Shown here: piece after piece, positions 35,101 to 46,449 of the stretch | How positions within the stretch are numbered: position 1 is the stretch's first letter | Layout of the letters: every line of letters begins with the position of its first letter | Origin: Nymphaea colorata | Taxonomy: Eukaryota; Streptophyta; Magnoliopsida; Nymphaeales; Nymphaeaceae | Length of the DNA stretch: 64,000 nucleotides | Assembly: GCF_008831285.2 (NCBI RefSeq) | Contig: NC_045138.2 | Location: 35,455,115-35,519,114 of the forward strand | Direction: 5' to 3' | Notes under the pieces: generated by a model | Seen by the model: the letters and a program-made list of their open reading frames with translations, nothing else | What the model was told of the DNA's origin: nothing | Database searches by the model: none | Position numbers and translations under genes: made by a program

Positions 35101-37349
35101 TTACGCTTTTGATCTTCTTGACCTTTGGAATTTAAGAATGTGTTGTTTCTCACACCTTTCTTGACTTGACCTGATATCAGCAGATCAAAGCACAAAAAGA
35201 AGAATTACATGTATGCCTATTTGATATACAAATGCCTGTTCTGTATTGAAGGGAAAAAAAATAGATATGACTCAAAAAAAGATAGTACATTAGTTACGGA
35301 TGACCCAAATAAGACATCAAAGCAAAAGAAAGCAATCCTTTTATTTCCAGATATGTAGGAGGAGCTTCTCTTGGTAAATTTTTATGTGCTCAATGCGTAA
35401 TTGATCTAAGAAGGGGGATCCTAGAAGGACAAACTACAAAGTAGCAGATGGAGATTAAAATATACATAGTATTTCAATCTCTAAAAAGAAGATCAACAAC
35501 TCAAGTAAAGACCAGGTATGAACAGGCTAAATAGCAAAAGGACAAAATGAGGAGACACTACGCCCAAGAAGGCAATTATTTAGGTTTCTAACACAAACAT
35601 TACGCAGTGCTTCCTGCGACTAGAAGCCTTAAGGAATATAAGCAGCGGCAGTGACAACAAATGGGTCATCTTGATATGTAAATAAGTGAAACAGAAAAAC
35701 ATCAAAGCTATCCAAGATGAAGTTGCCAGAAACAACTAGCCGTGCAATGACCAGAAAAACAATATTTACTTTACCAGTTCTAATCATGAATTTGTCATTT
35801 CTCTGCCCCAGGTGGTTGGTAGAAGGCTTATGAAATCTGGAAACAGCACGTTTAAATTGAAAACGTCTCAAGCTTATTCAAAATGTAGATGATCAAATTT
35901 TAAAAAAACAAATGTTAATATTCATCGGGTGCACCTTGAATTCTTCAACTCTTTTCCGTGTGAACCATGATAACCTCTTCTTGAACTAATACCACCAGTC
36001 TTTACCTGACCGCCATGAGAATGGATACTTAGGCTATCACTTTCATTTCTCTTAACCTGAAATACTAGTAGGTCAAACCCATGAATGACAAGCAAACACA
36101 ATAACCAATAATTCTCTATTGAGATTTGAAAGTATCAGGCACGTCTGGTAAATAGCGTTCTCCTTCCCGCATGCTACTACAAACTCCATTCGATATGACA
36201 AATAAAAAGGATATCCTTTTCACCTTCAACATTTGTTCCTTCTGTTGCATCCCTTGAAGAGATTGACCTTGCAGAGGAAAAACCCCGGAAGTTAGATTTG
36301 GAGCAGCAGCAGGTGCAAGGTGACTACCATTTTGATTCATGGTCAAGACAGGAAGTCCAAGAGAATTTCCCTGACTTGTATGAGAATTTCCGGCAACATA
36401 ACTTGAATTTTGACGAGCCGCAGGATGTGACTGTGCAGTTGAGCAGCTACCGTGGCCATTAACCGCAGGTGGAGGACTAACATGCATAAGGTGCTAATGG
36501 ATTTTAAAAACCAAAAAATAAAACAAAATTGAAGGTCAAATTTCAGACAGCACATATAGCCAATGTTATAACTGAAGGAGAAACACGGCCTTTACCTGTT
36601 GAAATCCGTCTGTACTCCAGCTTGGCTGGCTATGATGCATCCCAGTTGTCACTTGGTCTGGTCGAGGTAAGCCTCCGACAGGTACTTGCTGAGCAAGTAC
36701 CTGTGCTAAGTGCATCATATTCTGATTCAGTAATTGGGCTATGAAATTGCATTGATTCTGCAGTTGCATATTACTAGGCACAACAGCAGCATTACAGTTC
36801 AGAGCAGAATTGCCGGGACGCATTCGACAGTCGCCGATAACGAATCCGGGGTTCAGAAAACCACCTGGTTGAGCAACTTGACTGGGAGCGCATGAATGAC
36901 CATGAATCATAGGCGGAGTCATCATATGAGAAGCCGATGAAGGAACAGTAGGGCGTTCATTAGAATGCACGACACCTTGAGGCTGATTCAAAGACAGCGG
37001 CTGATTCTGACAAATGAGTTGACAATCTAGTGCTTGAAAACTCAATGGGTTGCCAAGCAAACTCGGGATGTTTGCATTACGATTATCAAACGCCACCACC
37101 GGAGCTGCGAGTTGGCTGCCCACGTATGGAGCGACCAGCACATTTTGGGGGACCAGTGGATTGTTTGGCACAGGAAACGGATATTGAGGCATCTGTTGGG
37201 TGAAATTGTTGCTCAAATTAGAAAGATTATTAAGTTGATGGTTTGCCCCAGGAAGAGCATTCACCGTTCCCTGCTACCCATAAAACAACGAGAACCAAAT
37301 GCAAGCTTATCAAAATAAAATACATATACATAACGAGGGCACAAAAGGT

Positions 37350-37390
<41 letters not shown>

Positions 37391-37476
37391 AAGAAGGAGA
37401 AGAAGAAGAAACAAAAGACACAAGATACCTGGCCTTGATTCTGGCTGCGGTAAGGCGGAGGTAGAACCGGAAACAT
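32121..37476 (-). CDS. NUFIP: NUFIP homologue, box C/D snoRNP assembly factor
   Basis: Exons are 37429-37476, 36596-37270, 36224-36493, 35935-36056, 35775-35836, 35098-35170, 33353-33446, 32950-33021 and 32121-32717. All phases agree, giving 670 aa. The diagnostic part is the NUFIP1 domain at about residues 415-475 (YTEEEILQWQEERKRN, then YPTTANIEKK, then AKMLLEMQK and AKIRRRQ). The N-terminal 330 residues are Asn/Gln/Pro-rich and probably disordered. The C-terminus has an acidic run (DDDNDDDDEND) and ends EEGEIID. In yeast (Rsa1), human and Arabidopsis this family scaffolds SNU13/15.5K onto nascent box C/D snoRNPs with the R2TP chaperone. The acceptor of exon 7 (GTGAAG) is pyrimidine-poor, so that junction is the least certain. 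Confidence 0.9.
37361..37386 (+). repeat. GA microsatellite in NUFIP intron 1
   Basis: In transcript sense a CT run about 45 bases after the exon 1 donor (CAG then GTATCT). The bases between are also pyrimidine-rich. Confidence 0.85.
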
Positions 37477-37499
37477 TGTGAAGAGACAGATAGAGATGA

Positions 37500-39830
37500 T
37501 GAAGAAGAAGTTGTTAAAGCCAAACCTTCTCACCGGAGACGAAGGCCTGGAGGGAGGGGAAAGAAGGAGAGACACCCGGCCAAAAAGAGGAGGCGCGGGG
37601 ACGGGGACTCAGGAACAAGGCAAGAGCCACGGCGCCAGGGAAGTAAACTCCGCAGCAAAGCAGAGGGAAGTCGAGTCATAAGCATATCGAATTCGGGTCA
37701 AGACCAAATCTGGATCGGGTGGGGTCATTTGCCGATGGGTGCGGACCAACTTTGGCACGTTGCGTGAATGAACGCTAACCGGGTGTCCGCACCCAAGTTG
37801 TAAAAGGGACGCCCGGTGGTCTACCGAACTGGGTTGAAAGACCAATGGCGTTCACCGGCGTGAAGGCAACCCGGAGGTACAAGAAGGGTCTGGATCTCTG
37901 CCTGCCGGCCGCGCGGGTGGTTCCTGCCCCTTGACCGCCCGCTGCTTCTTTTCCACTACCACTTCCCTTTCCTCTACTAGTAACTCTAACCACTTGGGGG
38001 CTGGGCTGTTTGGGCAACATCTTACGCATTCTGGTTGATGATAAAACTGAGTGCTTGCAAAGACACCTAAAAAACCCATTTCCCACTCATTTGTGTCATC
38101 TAAACAAGGACCAGGTTTCAAAAAGTTAATTTTAAAAGCCGGTTAAAAAATCTGATTCTGATAAAACTTTAGATTAAAAAAACCAACCTTTTTAAGGGTA
38201 TCATCCGAGCACAACCTCAATTTTATAAAACTTATTTTTTAATCATCAACTGTGTGGACAAATGTAGCGCGTCCCGCCAGAGATGCTTTGTCGCTCTTAA
38301 CATAACATCCCACAATTTAGCTCCCTACCCTTCATGAAGTCTGAAGCATGACTGCATCAAACAGTTAAGGTCCACTATACTGCCAACCCAGAGGCTAGTT
38401 TTGGCTTACCCTTATCCTTGAGCATAAGGGACAGGGAAACACCCTTTCCTCGTTTCCAAGAAGTACCCTGCAGACTAAAAATGGCGAAACCACCGGCCAG
38501 CCTGTAGTGCTCAAGGAAGTACCTTTCCCCAAAAAATACTCTGCAGACAAATATGGAAAAACCCTCATACCGAACCAGCGGCCAGCAAGTAATGCTCAAT
38601 ACTGTTGAGGAGAGGTTAAGCTCCCAGAGAAGGAACGAGGATCAGGTGAGGTCTAAGTCTTTGCTGGTAAACTGAATAAAGATCTACAGACATCTCGTTT
38701 CCTCAAATGAACGGAACCAGCTGACAACCCGTTAGCTTTGTTTCAAACAATTCATCATTAATTGCTCAATGTCTCTTGCAGCCGTTTGGCAATATATAGT
38801 ATATATGATTTCATGTATCAGCCTCAAAAATTAGAGAAGATCCATATAATACTTTATATTATATTGTCAAATGATCTCCATGATTCTGAAAGCTGTTCCG
38901 AAAGTTTGGAGGTTGGCTGCTGTTCATCTAAGCAAGATGAACGACATCCATGAGACCGCTTACCCATTCCCCTACAATTTGTATTCATCCCAGTAGTTAC
39001 AGTCGCTCACGTAGGTGACCCATACAAAACTTTAAAAGCCTTAAGAAATTTTTGCATTGAATGCTGAGAGAAGCTTCTCCATGAAACTTAGTTGGCCTTT
39101 TTCAAACCGGATCGTCCGCGGAGCTATTTCTTGTGTGGGAGTCTCCAACACCCCTGCAACAACACTCCGTCCGAGGATCTTAACAACCCGGACGTTTTAG
39201 CACCCACGAACATATGTCAAAGAATGGGGAAGTTTTTTTCCCAACGGAACTTGAAAAACCATCTCCAAAAGGCACTGATAACGTTTGCTACCAAACATGG
39301 TGATGCCATTGACTCCCATCAGACATACGGCCACCATGCGCTATTAGCTTCTGGCTAACGACCACAAGGCCTTCTGCTTTTCCCTTCCCCTATCAGAAAG
39401 GAAAAAAGTGACAAAAACATGCATCGAGAAAACTCCTGACGATCATTTTAACAACTAACCAGATTATGGTAGAAAAAAAAATGAATTTACTTTGCCAGCT
39501 TGAAAGATTTTGAAACTGAAGCAAGGAGAACTTTCACAGATACCCCATGCCACTTCATGCAGGTAAATGCATTCTGTTTCAGGGATGTGCGACAGACAAA
39601 GTTCTTACTTTGATTTATACTACCCTCAAAGAATATCGTTCAAAGGCACAAAGCTGGACCCTAGGAACCAAATATGGCATGAAAGCTAATTGGCAAAATT
39701 AATATACAACAAGCACGCCACGAAACAAATGCAAATACAGACGCACTCGACAAGCCTGATTTCCCATACGGGAGTACAACGCTACGAACCAATCCAGTTG
39801 ATCCACAGCAGCAGGTATAGAAGCAAAGCA
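37500..39830. other. Intergenic region upstream of NUFIP
   Basis: Holds the NUFIP promoter side (37480-37750, GA- and GC-richer) and an imperfect internal duplication at about 38461-38600 (two stretches containing CTGCAGAC, GGCCAGC and TGCTCAA in the same order). Several 60-100-codon open frames here have no motif or splice support. Confidence 0.5.
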
Positions 39831-39847
39831 TTGGTCAGTTCATCATC

Positions 39848-42800
39848 CTAAGCAAATGGATTGCCACCGAGAGGAGCAACAGGACCTTGGGTCGGCAAGT
39901 TTCTGCAAATTCAATAAACCCTAATATCAGAGAAATGAATTTCAGAAAAATAAGAATGGAAGAAAGGAATTATCAAGCAGCACAACGTGTCCAAAATTTT
40001 TCCCTTTGATACACTAAACAAACAAATAGATCAAGTTCCCGCCATTGAAACAACAAGCAAATGTAAGGGCATTATCACCATTCACCAACACCATCATGAA
40101 ATATTATTGTACTTACAGAAGTTGCGAAGGTGGTGCTTGACCGCCAATAAAGGTTGTGCTTCCTGCAGAATCCACATAAATGTTTAAGTGATACAGCCTT
40201 CAAGGCAACTCAATTTTTCATTCAAAGGTGCAAATTACCTTGGGATGCAGGAGGCATACAAGGCGGGACCGAGCCTGGAGGAAACCATGAAGGATTCAAC
40301 CCACTCACGAAATTATTTGGTAATTGTGGATTTGGCAGGGCTGCTTGTAGAGATCCCATGTCTAAGAACTGCAATCAGGAGGAAAAAGGCATTACTCTTA
40401 CAAATAGCTCACATAGCTAGTAGCTACACGTCTCAACAAAGGCTTGTCCTGATAACCACAAAAAGCACTTCCTCAGAATATGACATAACTAGTCCAAAGA
40501 AGGCTTATGACAAACTTTTGACACAAACTTCAACAGGAAAAAACTTGATTTAACCATGATTTGGTTACCACCGGGTTTAGAATGTAGGGACCACCTAAAC
40601 CGGAAGGACCAACTAGATATAATTGTCACCCAAATATTAACTTGCTCCAAGATAAGATAGAAACTAGAAAGTAATTGACAATAACTTCATCAAGAGCACC
40701 TCGTCGCAGAACTGTAACAATAGCAATGGACAGAGAACCCTGTAATCCAATGCTAAATTACTAATAGCATATGCAACAATTTCATAAGGTTATTCAATTC
40801 TCACAAGCTAATTTTGCCAACATAAGAGTTTCCCAGCTGAAACTACTTTATTTTTTCCAATGGTAAAAGAAAACAAAAAATTAGAAAAGCAGGTAAATTC
40901 CCTGATGCCATATAGGACAAGAAGAAGCAAAGGAGTGATCCCCAAGACATTTTAAAAGGAGTGTTTCCCAACTCTATTTAAAAGAGACAAAGAAGAAACA
41001 TGCCTAAAGCTGCCTACCATAAGTTTAACCTAGAGTTGGCTAAAATCGGTAATCCAGTCTAATTTGTTACTTTAAACTTATCAAATTTCTCCAAGACAAG
41101 GTGCTACTTGCTAGGTCATACCACATTGTTCTCTCCCCCATCAGAATCATAAGGAAGATCAAATGGGTTTGTGGATTTCACGCTCTTGAAATCTGATGAT
41201 TCATCTCCCTGTTCAAGAAAGGTTGGCATTAGATAATGGATGATACAGGTAGTTGCATAATGCAGAAGAGTGGGGATATTATAAAGAAAAAGAGAAACAT
41301 ACCATGAAAGGAGTTCCGGACAACGGAAATGATGATGCTGATACCACACTATTATTTGTGAAACTATTTACAGAAGGTCCATCTTTCATAAGTGAACTTT
41401 GGTATCTTGTGGTTGTTAATTCCTGTAAAATTTGTGGCATCAATACTAATGTACCAAACACTGTTCAAGCATATTAAATAAAAAGGTAATTGACAATGCA
41501 CACCTCAATGGATATAGAATTCCATAACTGATTGGCAGTTGCAGTAGGCAAAACAGTATGAACTGCAGGTTCACCTTGTGTAACTGAACCTCCCGAGGGG
41601 ACTGGTAGATTGCCACCACTAGCAGCATCAAATGCGTTCCACTGCCCCCAAAAAAAAATAAATATATAAATAAATAAAAATATCAGTTAATATTGGTACC
41701 AAGCCACTTATAAAGAAAATCTTCAACTGAAATAGCCAAATAGGTACTATTGTATTCTACCATGGGAATAGGGTAAGCTGTTGGGAAAGCAAAACGTTAG
41801 TGAAAATTCTTGATCCCATGAAATCGAATTCAAGATAGTTTCTTACTTGGGACCCTGAAGGACCATTAGAACTTGGATCAGATGGCAGATGTGTCCTGTC
41901 ATTTTCAGATGAAAAGGCTTCAAACTGTTGCTGTAACGTTACCTCCCTGGATGTCATGACTATGGATATGCTTTTCATTTCAGGTGCCAGTGGCAGCTGC
42001 TGTGGGGAATCAAACGTAGCCCATCCTTCACTGTCTGTGAAAGAAGTAGAAGGTAGTTTCTGCTGTGAGCAGATAGAAGATAACTTCGGTTGCATGACAT
42101 TACCAAATAGATCAGTAGATGGGGCAGGAGACAGCTGTTGCTGGTTGACATTCGCGAAAAGATCTATTGATGGCATAACAGCTGAACTCTGCTGCTGAGA
42201 AACATCAGCAAATAGATCAACTGAAGTAGCAGAATTTGTTGAAGGGAAATCAAATGGGTTCTGACTTGCAGAACTTGATGGAACAGTCTGTGAAAAGGTT
42301 GGGTTGAAAGATGGCCTATTCTGTTGAGGCCCAGGAACCGGCCCACTGTCAAAGTTTATATCTATTAAGCTGGATGAAACAACAGGCTTCAAGGACATTG
42401 AGTTGCTGTCAATAGAACCAAAACTGCCAGTAGACATAGTTTTCTGCAAAAAGACAACAGAATTATTCAGGATACAAGCAAAAAATTATAGAATAATCAC
42501 CAGAAGCTAATGTTTCTCCAGGTAATATAGATGGACTCAGTACAGAGTTCAACCTGTGGACGAGTTACATCACCAGCCGCCCTCCTGGAATTATCCTCAG
42601 AAGATCTGGATGCTGTTGGCAAGTTCCTATCGTCAGCCAATATGTCTCTAACAGCACGCACAGGAGGACTGTTGAATCCAGTTTCCTTCTGAAAATTAGG
42701 TGATTGGACATCAGACCTTCGGTGACCATGGCTAGAGCCTGAGTAATCCACAGGATTCACACCAAGGCCTTCATTGGCAAACCTGTCCTCGTACATGACA

Positions 42801-45567
42801 TGGTCACTCAGTCGGCCTGGGCTGTATATAAAGCTAGAGATTTTCCCCTCATATTGTACACGGTCTGAGCCAGGCTTCCTGCTGAGCATTGCAGGTTGCT
42901 TCCCATAACGGCGCTCTTCATATTCATGTTCATATGGTGGACTTTGGGAATAAGAATGATAAGAGCTAGCTCGCCTATTGTCAACATCATTATTCCGTTG
43001 GCTCTGTAGGAAATGCAAGCCACAGGGTATAGAAATGTGAATTCACAACTACGGGTAAACATGCATCACAATATATATATATATATATATATATACAGAC
43101 ACACGCACAAGTGCTCAAGATGAAACATGTTCAGATGATTGGCATAAGAACTAGTTACCACAGTATCCCTTGGAGGCTTGTCAGATGTTCTTGATCCAGC
43201 AAACTTCTTATCCACATACACATTCTTTATAAATTCCCTGATTCTATCAACATTACTGCATGTAGACAACAACTGCAAACTATCAGATTGCATATCCTCC
43301 TCCTCCTCAGAGGACAGAAAAAAGGGAAAGGAACCATATTACCTGATCGAAGGAAAACCAAGCCTCTGTGTGTCCCAATCCTTCAAATAAATTTCACGAG
43401 CACGCTAGCAAATCAAATAATTTACTGATCAAAAAGAAGGATACTGAACTTACAGAAAATTCTTAACCATTCACCTGATTGCCAATCCAAAAAAGCAAAA
43501 CTAATCACCTGATTGCCACCTCTCTGAAGGGCTTCAACTTCCTGGGAGGTGAACTTTGCCATGGACACTGACTTTACGCGATGTGTAAATTCACGGCTAC
43601 ATGTTTCCACGAAATTAGATGTGAAAGAAAGAATTTGAGATCAACCAAACAATAAGATAGAAAACTATCAAGCCACTGGGATAAATCTTGCTGTAATAAA
43701 TACTCAGAAAATAAAATAATGGATGCAAATGTAGGTTCTAACTTCTAACACACACTTGTAAGGCATCCAATGCACAAACAAAACTCTATTTGTACATGAA
43801 CATGCATATGCATAACATGTGTGTGTTTCAGTGATGGAATGAAATCCTTTACCCATGCAGCACCTTAATGCAATCTAATGGATCTCAAAGAGAAGTGCAA
43901 ATAACTCATTCAGAGCAAACTTTGGGCATAAACTTTTAAAAGAACTTGCAACTAACTTCCCTAGTGACAACTCAAAAAAGAAAGCTTACTGTATTCCGCT
44001 GCATGTTGTACAAACAAATGTCCAAAAATTTGTACAAACATATTGTGGCCCCTGCATATGAAATTAGGAACACCTTCAATTAAATTAAGAAATTGAGTGG
44101 TCTTCCAAAATTAGAGAATTAAACTCATAGGCGCCCAACATAAATAATGCAGGAAACATTCACCGCAACAGAAGCCAGTCGTAAAGCTCAAATATTTTTT
44201 GACAAAAGATTAAAGCAAACAGGGGATTATATAAAATCAAAGTTACCATTCATTGTAAAAAGGAATAGGACATATGAAATGAACACAGAACGCATAAACA
44301 AGCAATATAGATCACACCATGCAGAAAACAGGTGATGCATTAAATGTCAAATTATTTTCATGATGGCCATCTTTGCATACACAAACAATCAAAAAAAGTG
44401 CCAATATCTATTCCTGTGATATTAATACCACTTCATGTAAGACAACATGATACAAATTATCAAGCACAAATACTAATCCCACCAGGTAAATGTTTGAAAA
44501 GTGACCTTGGTGTTCTAAACCACAAAGTAGTTACTTCTAATAATTTATTCACATGCTTTCAGTTTAACTGCTCTTAATTAGAGGATCTTGGTGTATGAAT
44601 GTGTGCATGTGCATGTTCAATATACTTTTATTGAAAAAATTGTAAAGGAAGTTACAACCCACATGGATATTATATCATCCATTCCAACCATAAACACAGA
44701 GTTGGATCACATATAAATAACGCATATACAGGGTTGGCAAAATTGCTATGAAATATCATCCTGCCTCAAATGCAACACGCCAACACCTAACAGGTGTTGT
44801 CTAACTCAGGAATAAATAAGAGGAAAGTTCAAAAAGCTTTAGTGTTCCACAGCCTTTTTACCAATCACAAACTCCTAAAAATTACTTTCACACTAGCCAG
44901 AAGGAGAAGCAAGATAAGAACACAGCATGCTTTCCGCTGGCTTCTGGTTGCACCACATCTCACCACTCTAATGTAATTGCCTTTATATTTTGCATCACAA
45001 ATTCCAATTTATACGTCTAATGTCAGAAAGTCAATTTGCTGGTAAAATAAGTGGATTCTTGTCAATATTCATCGATTCGTCAAAGAAAAGTTCAATTTTA
45101 CTCAGTTGGAAGCCCTAAGAAGGAACACTACTTACATACTGACAGAGATAGTTGAATAGATGCATTTAGGCAAACGAAACAGGAAGTACTGTGCGTTATC
45201 TGGACAAGAATGGGATGCCAGAGACTATCAGAGTTTTTCTGGACATCGGGACACGTCCATGGACGCCCAATCCCCACACAGGAAGAAAAAAATTTAGGAG
45301 ATCCAGGAGAATAGCAGCTGACTTTTCAGGACACCAACGCCCACAACCAAATATCCACAAGTAATAGTAAAAACACTTCCAAAATATTCTTTGGACGAAA
45401 CAATTGCTGGATGATCGACAATAAATAGTAACATAAACCATGGAGAGATGCAGAGAACAGAAGCAGCTTACCAGGCTATTGCAATTGATGCATCGCCTGT
45501 TAGGAGGAAGCTTCATAAGACCTCGTATAATCTTCTCATTCCTTTCTTCCTCCTTTCTGCTACTCAT
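39848..45567 (-). CDS. AGD14: ARF GTPase-activating protein, AGD14-like
   Basis: Exons are 45472-45567, 43990-44051, 43509-43596, 43343-43404, 43159-43255, 42554-43003, 41847-42443, 41504-41641, 41303-41422, 41122-41208, 40239-40368, 40117-40162 and 39848-39902. They give 675 aa with consistent phase. The N-terminal ArfGAP zinc finger has C26, C29, C46 and C49 (C-x2-C-x16-C-x2-C) and the arginine finger at R54 in GIHREFTH. The domain stimulates GTP hydrolysis on ARFs at trafficking membranes. The rest is Ser/Gln/Pro-rich and probably disordered, with repeated DLF boxes (VDLFADV, IDLFANV, TDLFGNV), NPFDFP and NPFDLP, and a C-terminal NPFA. Such motifs bind clathrin adaptors and EH domains. The architecture matches Arabidopsis AGD14/AGD15-class proteins (AGD14 is similar in length). 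Confidence 0.93.
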
Positions 45568-45588
45568 CTTTCAATATGTGGGTAAAAA

Positions 45589-46302
45589 CTGCAAGGGAAG
45601 CCAGCGAAATCCTCCTTAAAGACAATAAAATTCGAGAAACGTTTACATGCCCATTGCTTTCCTTCTAAAAACCGCATCAAGGAAGCACAAAAACGGAATG
45701 CATGACACGCAAACACCCGAAATGACAAGGAAGTCGCAGGAAAGGGCGCCCAAATGTTTGGCAAGAATAATAGAGGTACGGGGTATTCAACCTTCTACAA
45801 GGATCCTTCTCCATTACAGAAAAAAAAGGACAGCAAGGGAAAAGAAATATCGAGTCAAGAAGCGAAACAAAGAGAAACGAGAATATAAAAAATATTCTGG
45901 ATTGGGTAATAGAACATCATCAACACCTCTAAAATCATTCCCCAGTGATCTCTTCCCTTACGCAGTAGAGCATGATCTCTCTACCAACAGACAGACGTTG
46001 AACCTAATCAACAAACACTGCAGATACTTGCTAACCATTCTTCTTCTCCTCCCAAAACCGCACTAGGGTTTCCTCGTCTCCTATCACAGTCTAAAGCAAG
46101 AAAGGGAAACCTCGTCAAGATCCTTCCTCCCAGTATCGGCCGTCCGCAAGAGGAAAGGGAAAATAAATAACGGGAAAAGAATCAGGCTTCCCTTTCTTTT
46201 CTTCCTCTTCCGCTTCACGGTACAAGCCTCCAAAACAATCCATTTCAGCGACACAAGAAGAAATCAAAGAAAAACACAAACAGGAAATGGAAAACGAAGT
46301 AC
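45589..46302 (-). other. 5' UTR intron of the AGD14-like gene (predicted)
   Basis: Acceptor CCCTTGCAG ends 22 bases before the ATG. A donor, TTGAG then GTACTTC, lies at 46302 downstream of a TATA box. Predicted from splice signals only. Confidence 0.5.
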
Positions 46303-46402
46303 CTCAACTAAACCAGCTCAGCACCTCGGCGGACGGGTAGCGAGAGACGTCGAAAGCCCTGTTTGCCACACCCTCACTTGGTCCGGGAAAAGAGAGAGAC
46401 AG

Positions 46403-46423
46403 TGAGAGAGAGAGAGAGAGAGA
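46403..46423 (+). repeat. GA run in the AGD14-like 5' leader
   Basis: A (CT)n leader in transcript sense, directly after the expected transcription start. Confidence 0.8.
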
Positions 46424-46431
46424 ATTGGATC

Positions 46432-46439
46432 TTATATAG
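46432..46439 (-). promoter_or_regulatory. TATA box of the AGD14-like gene
   Basis: CTATATAAG on the minus strand. Transcription would begin about 30 bases downstream, next to the CT leader and about 100 bases before the predicted 5' UTR donor. Confidence 0.55.
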
Positions 46440-46449
46440 GAGTAACGCG

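Noticed and set aside
37361-37386. GA/CT and AC arrays as CRISPR or other spaced repeats
   Set aside because: They are simple microsatellites without spacers, in a plant nuclear region.
39092-39358. 88-codon plus-strand frame as a gene
   Set aside because: No recognisable domain, no splice partners and no promoter features.
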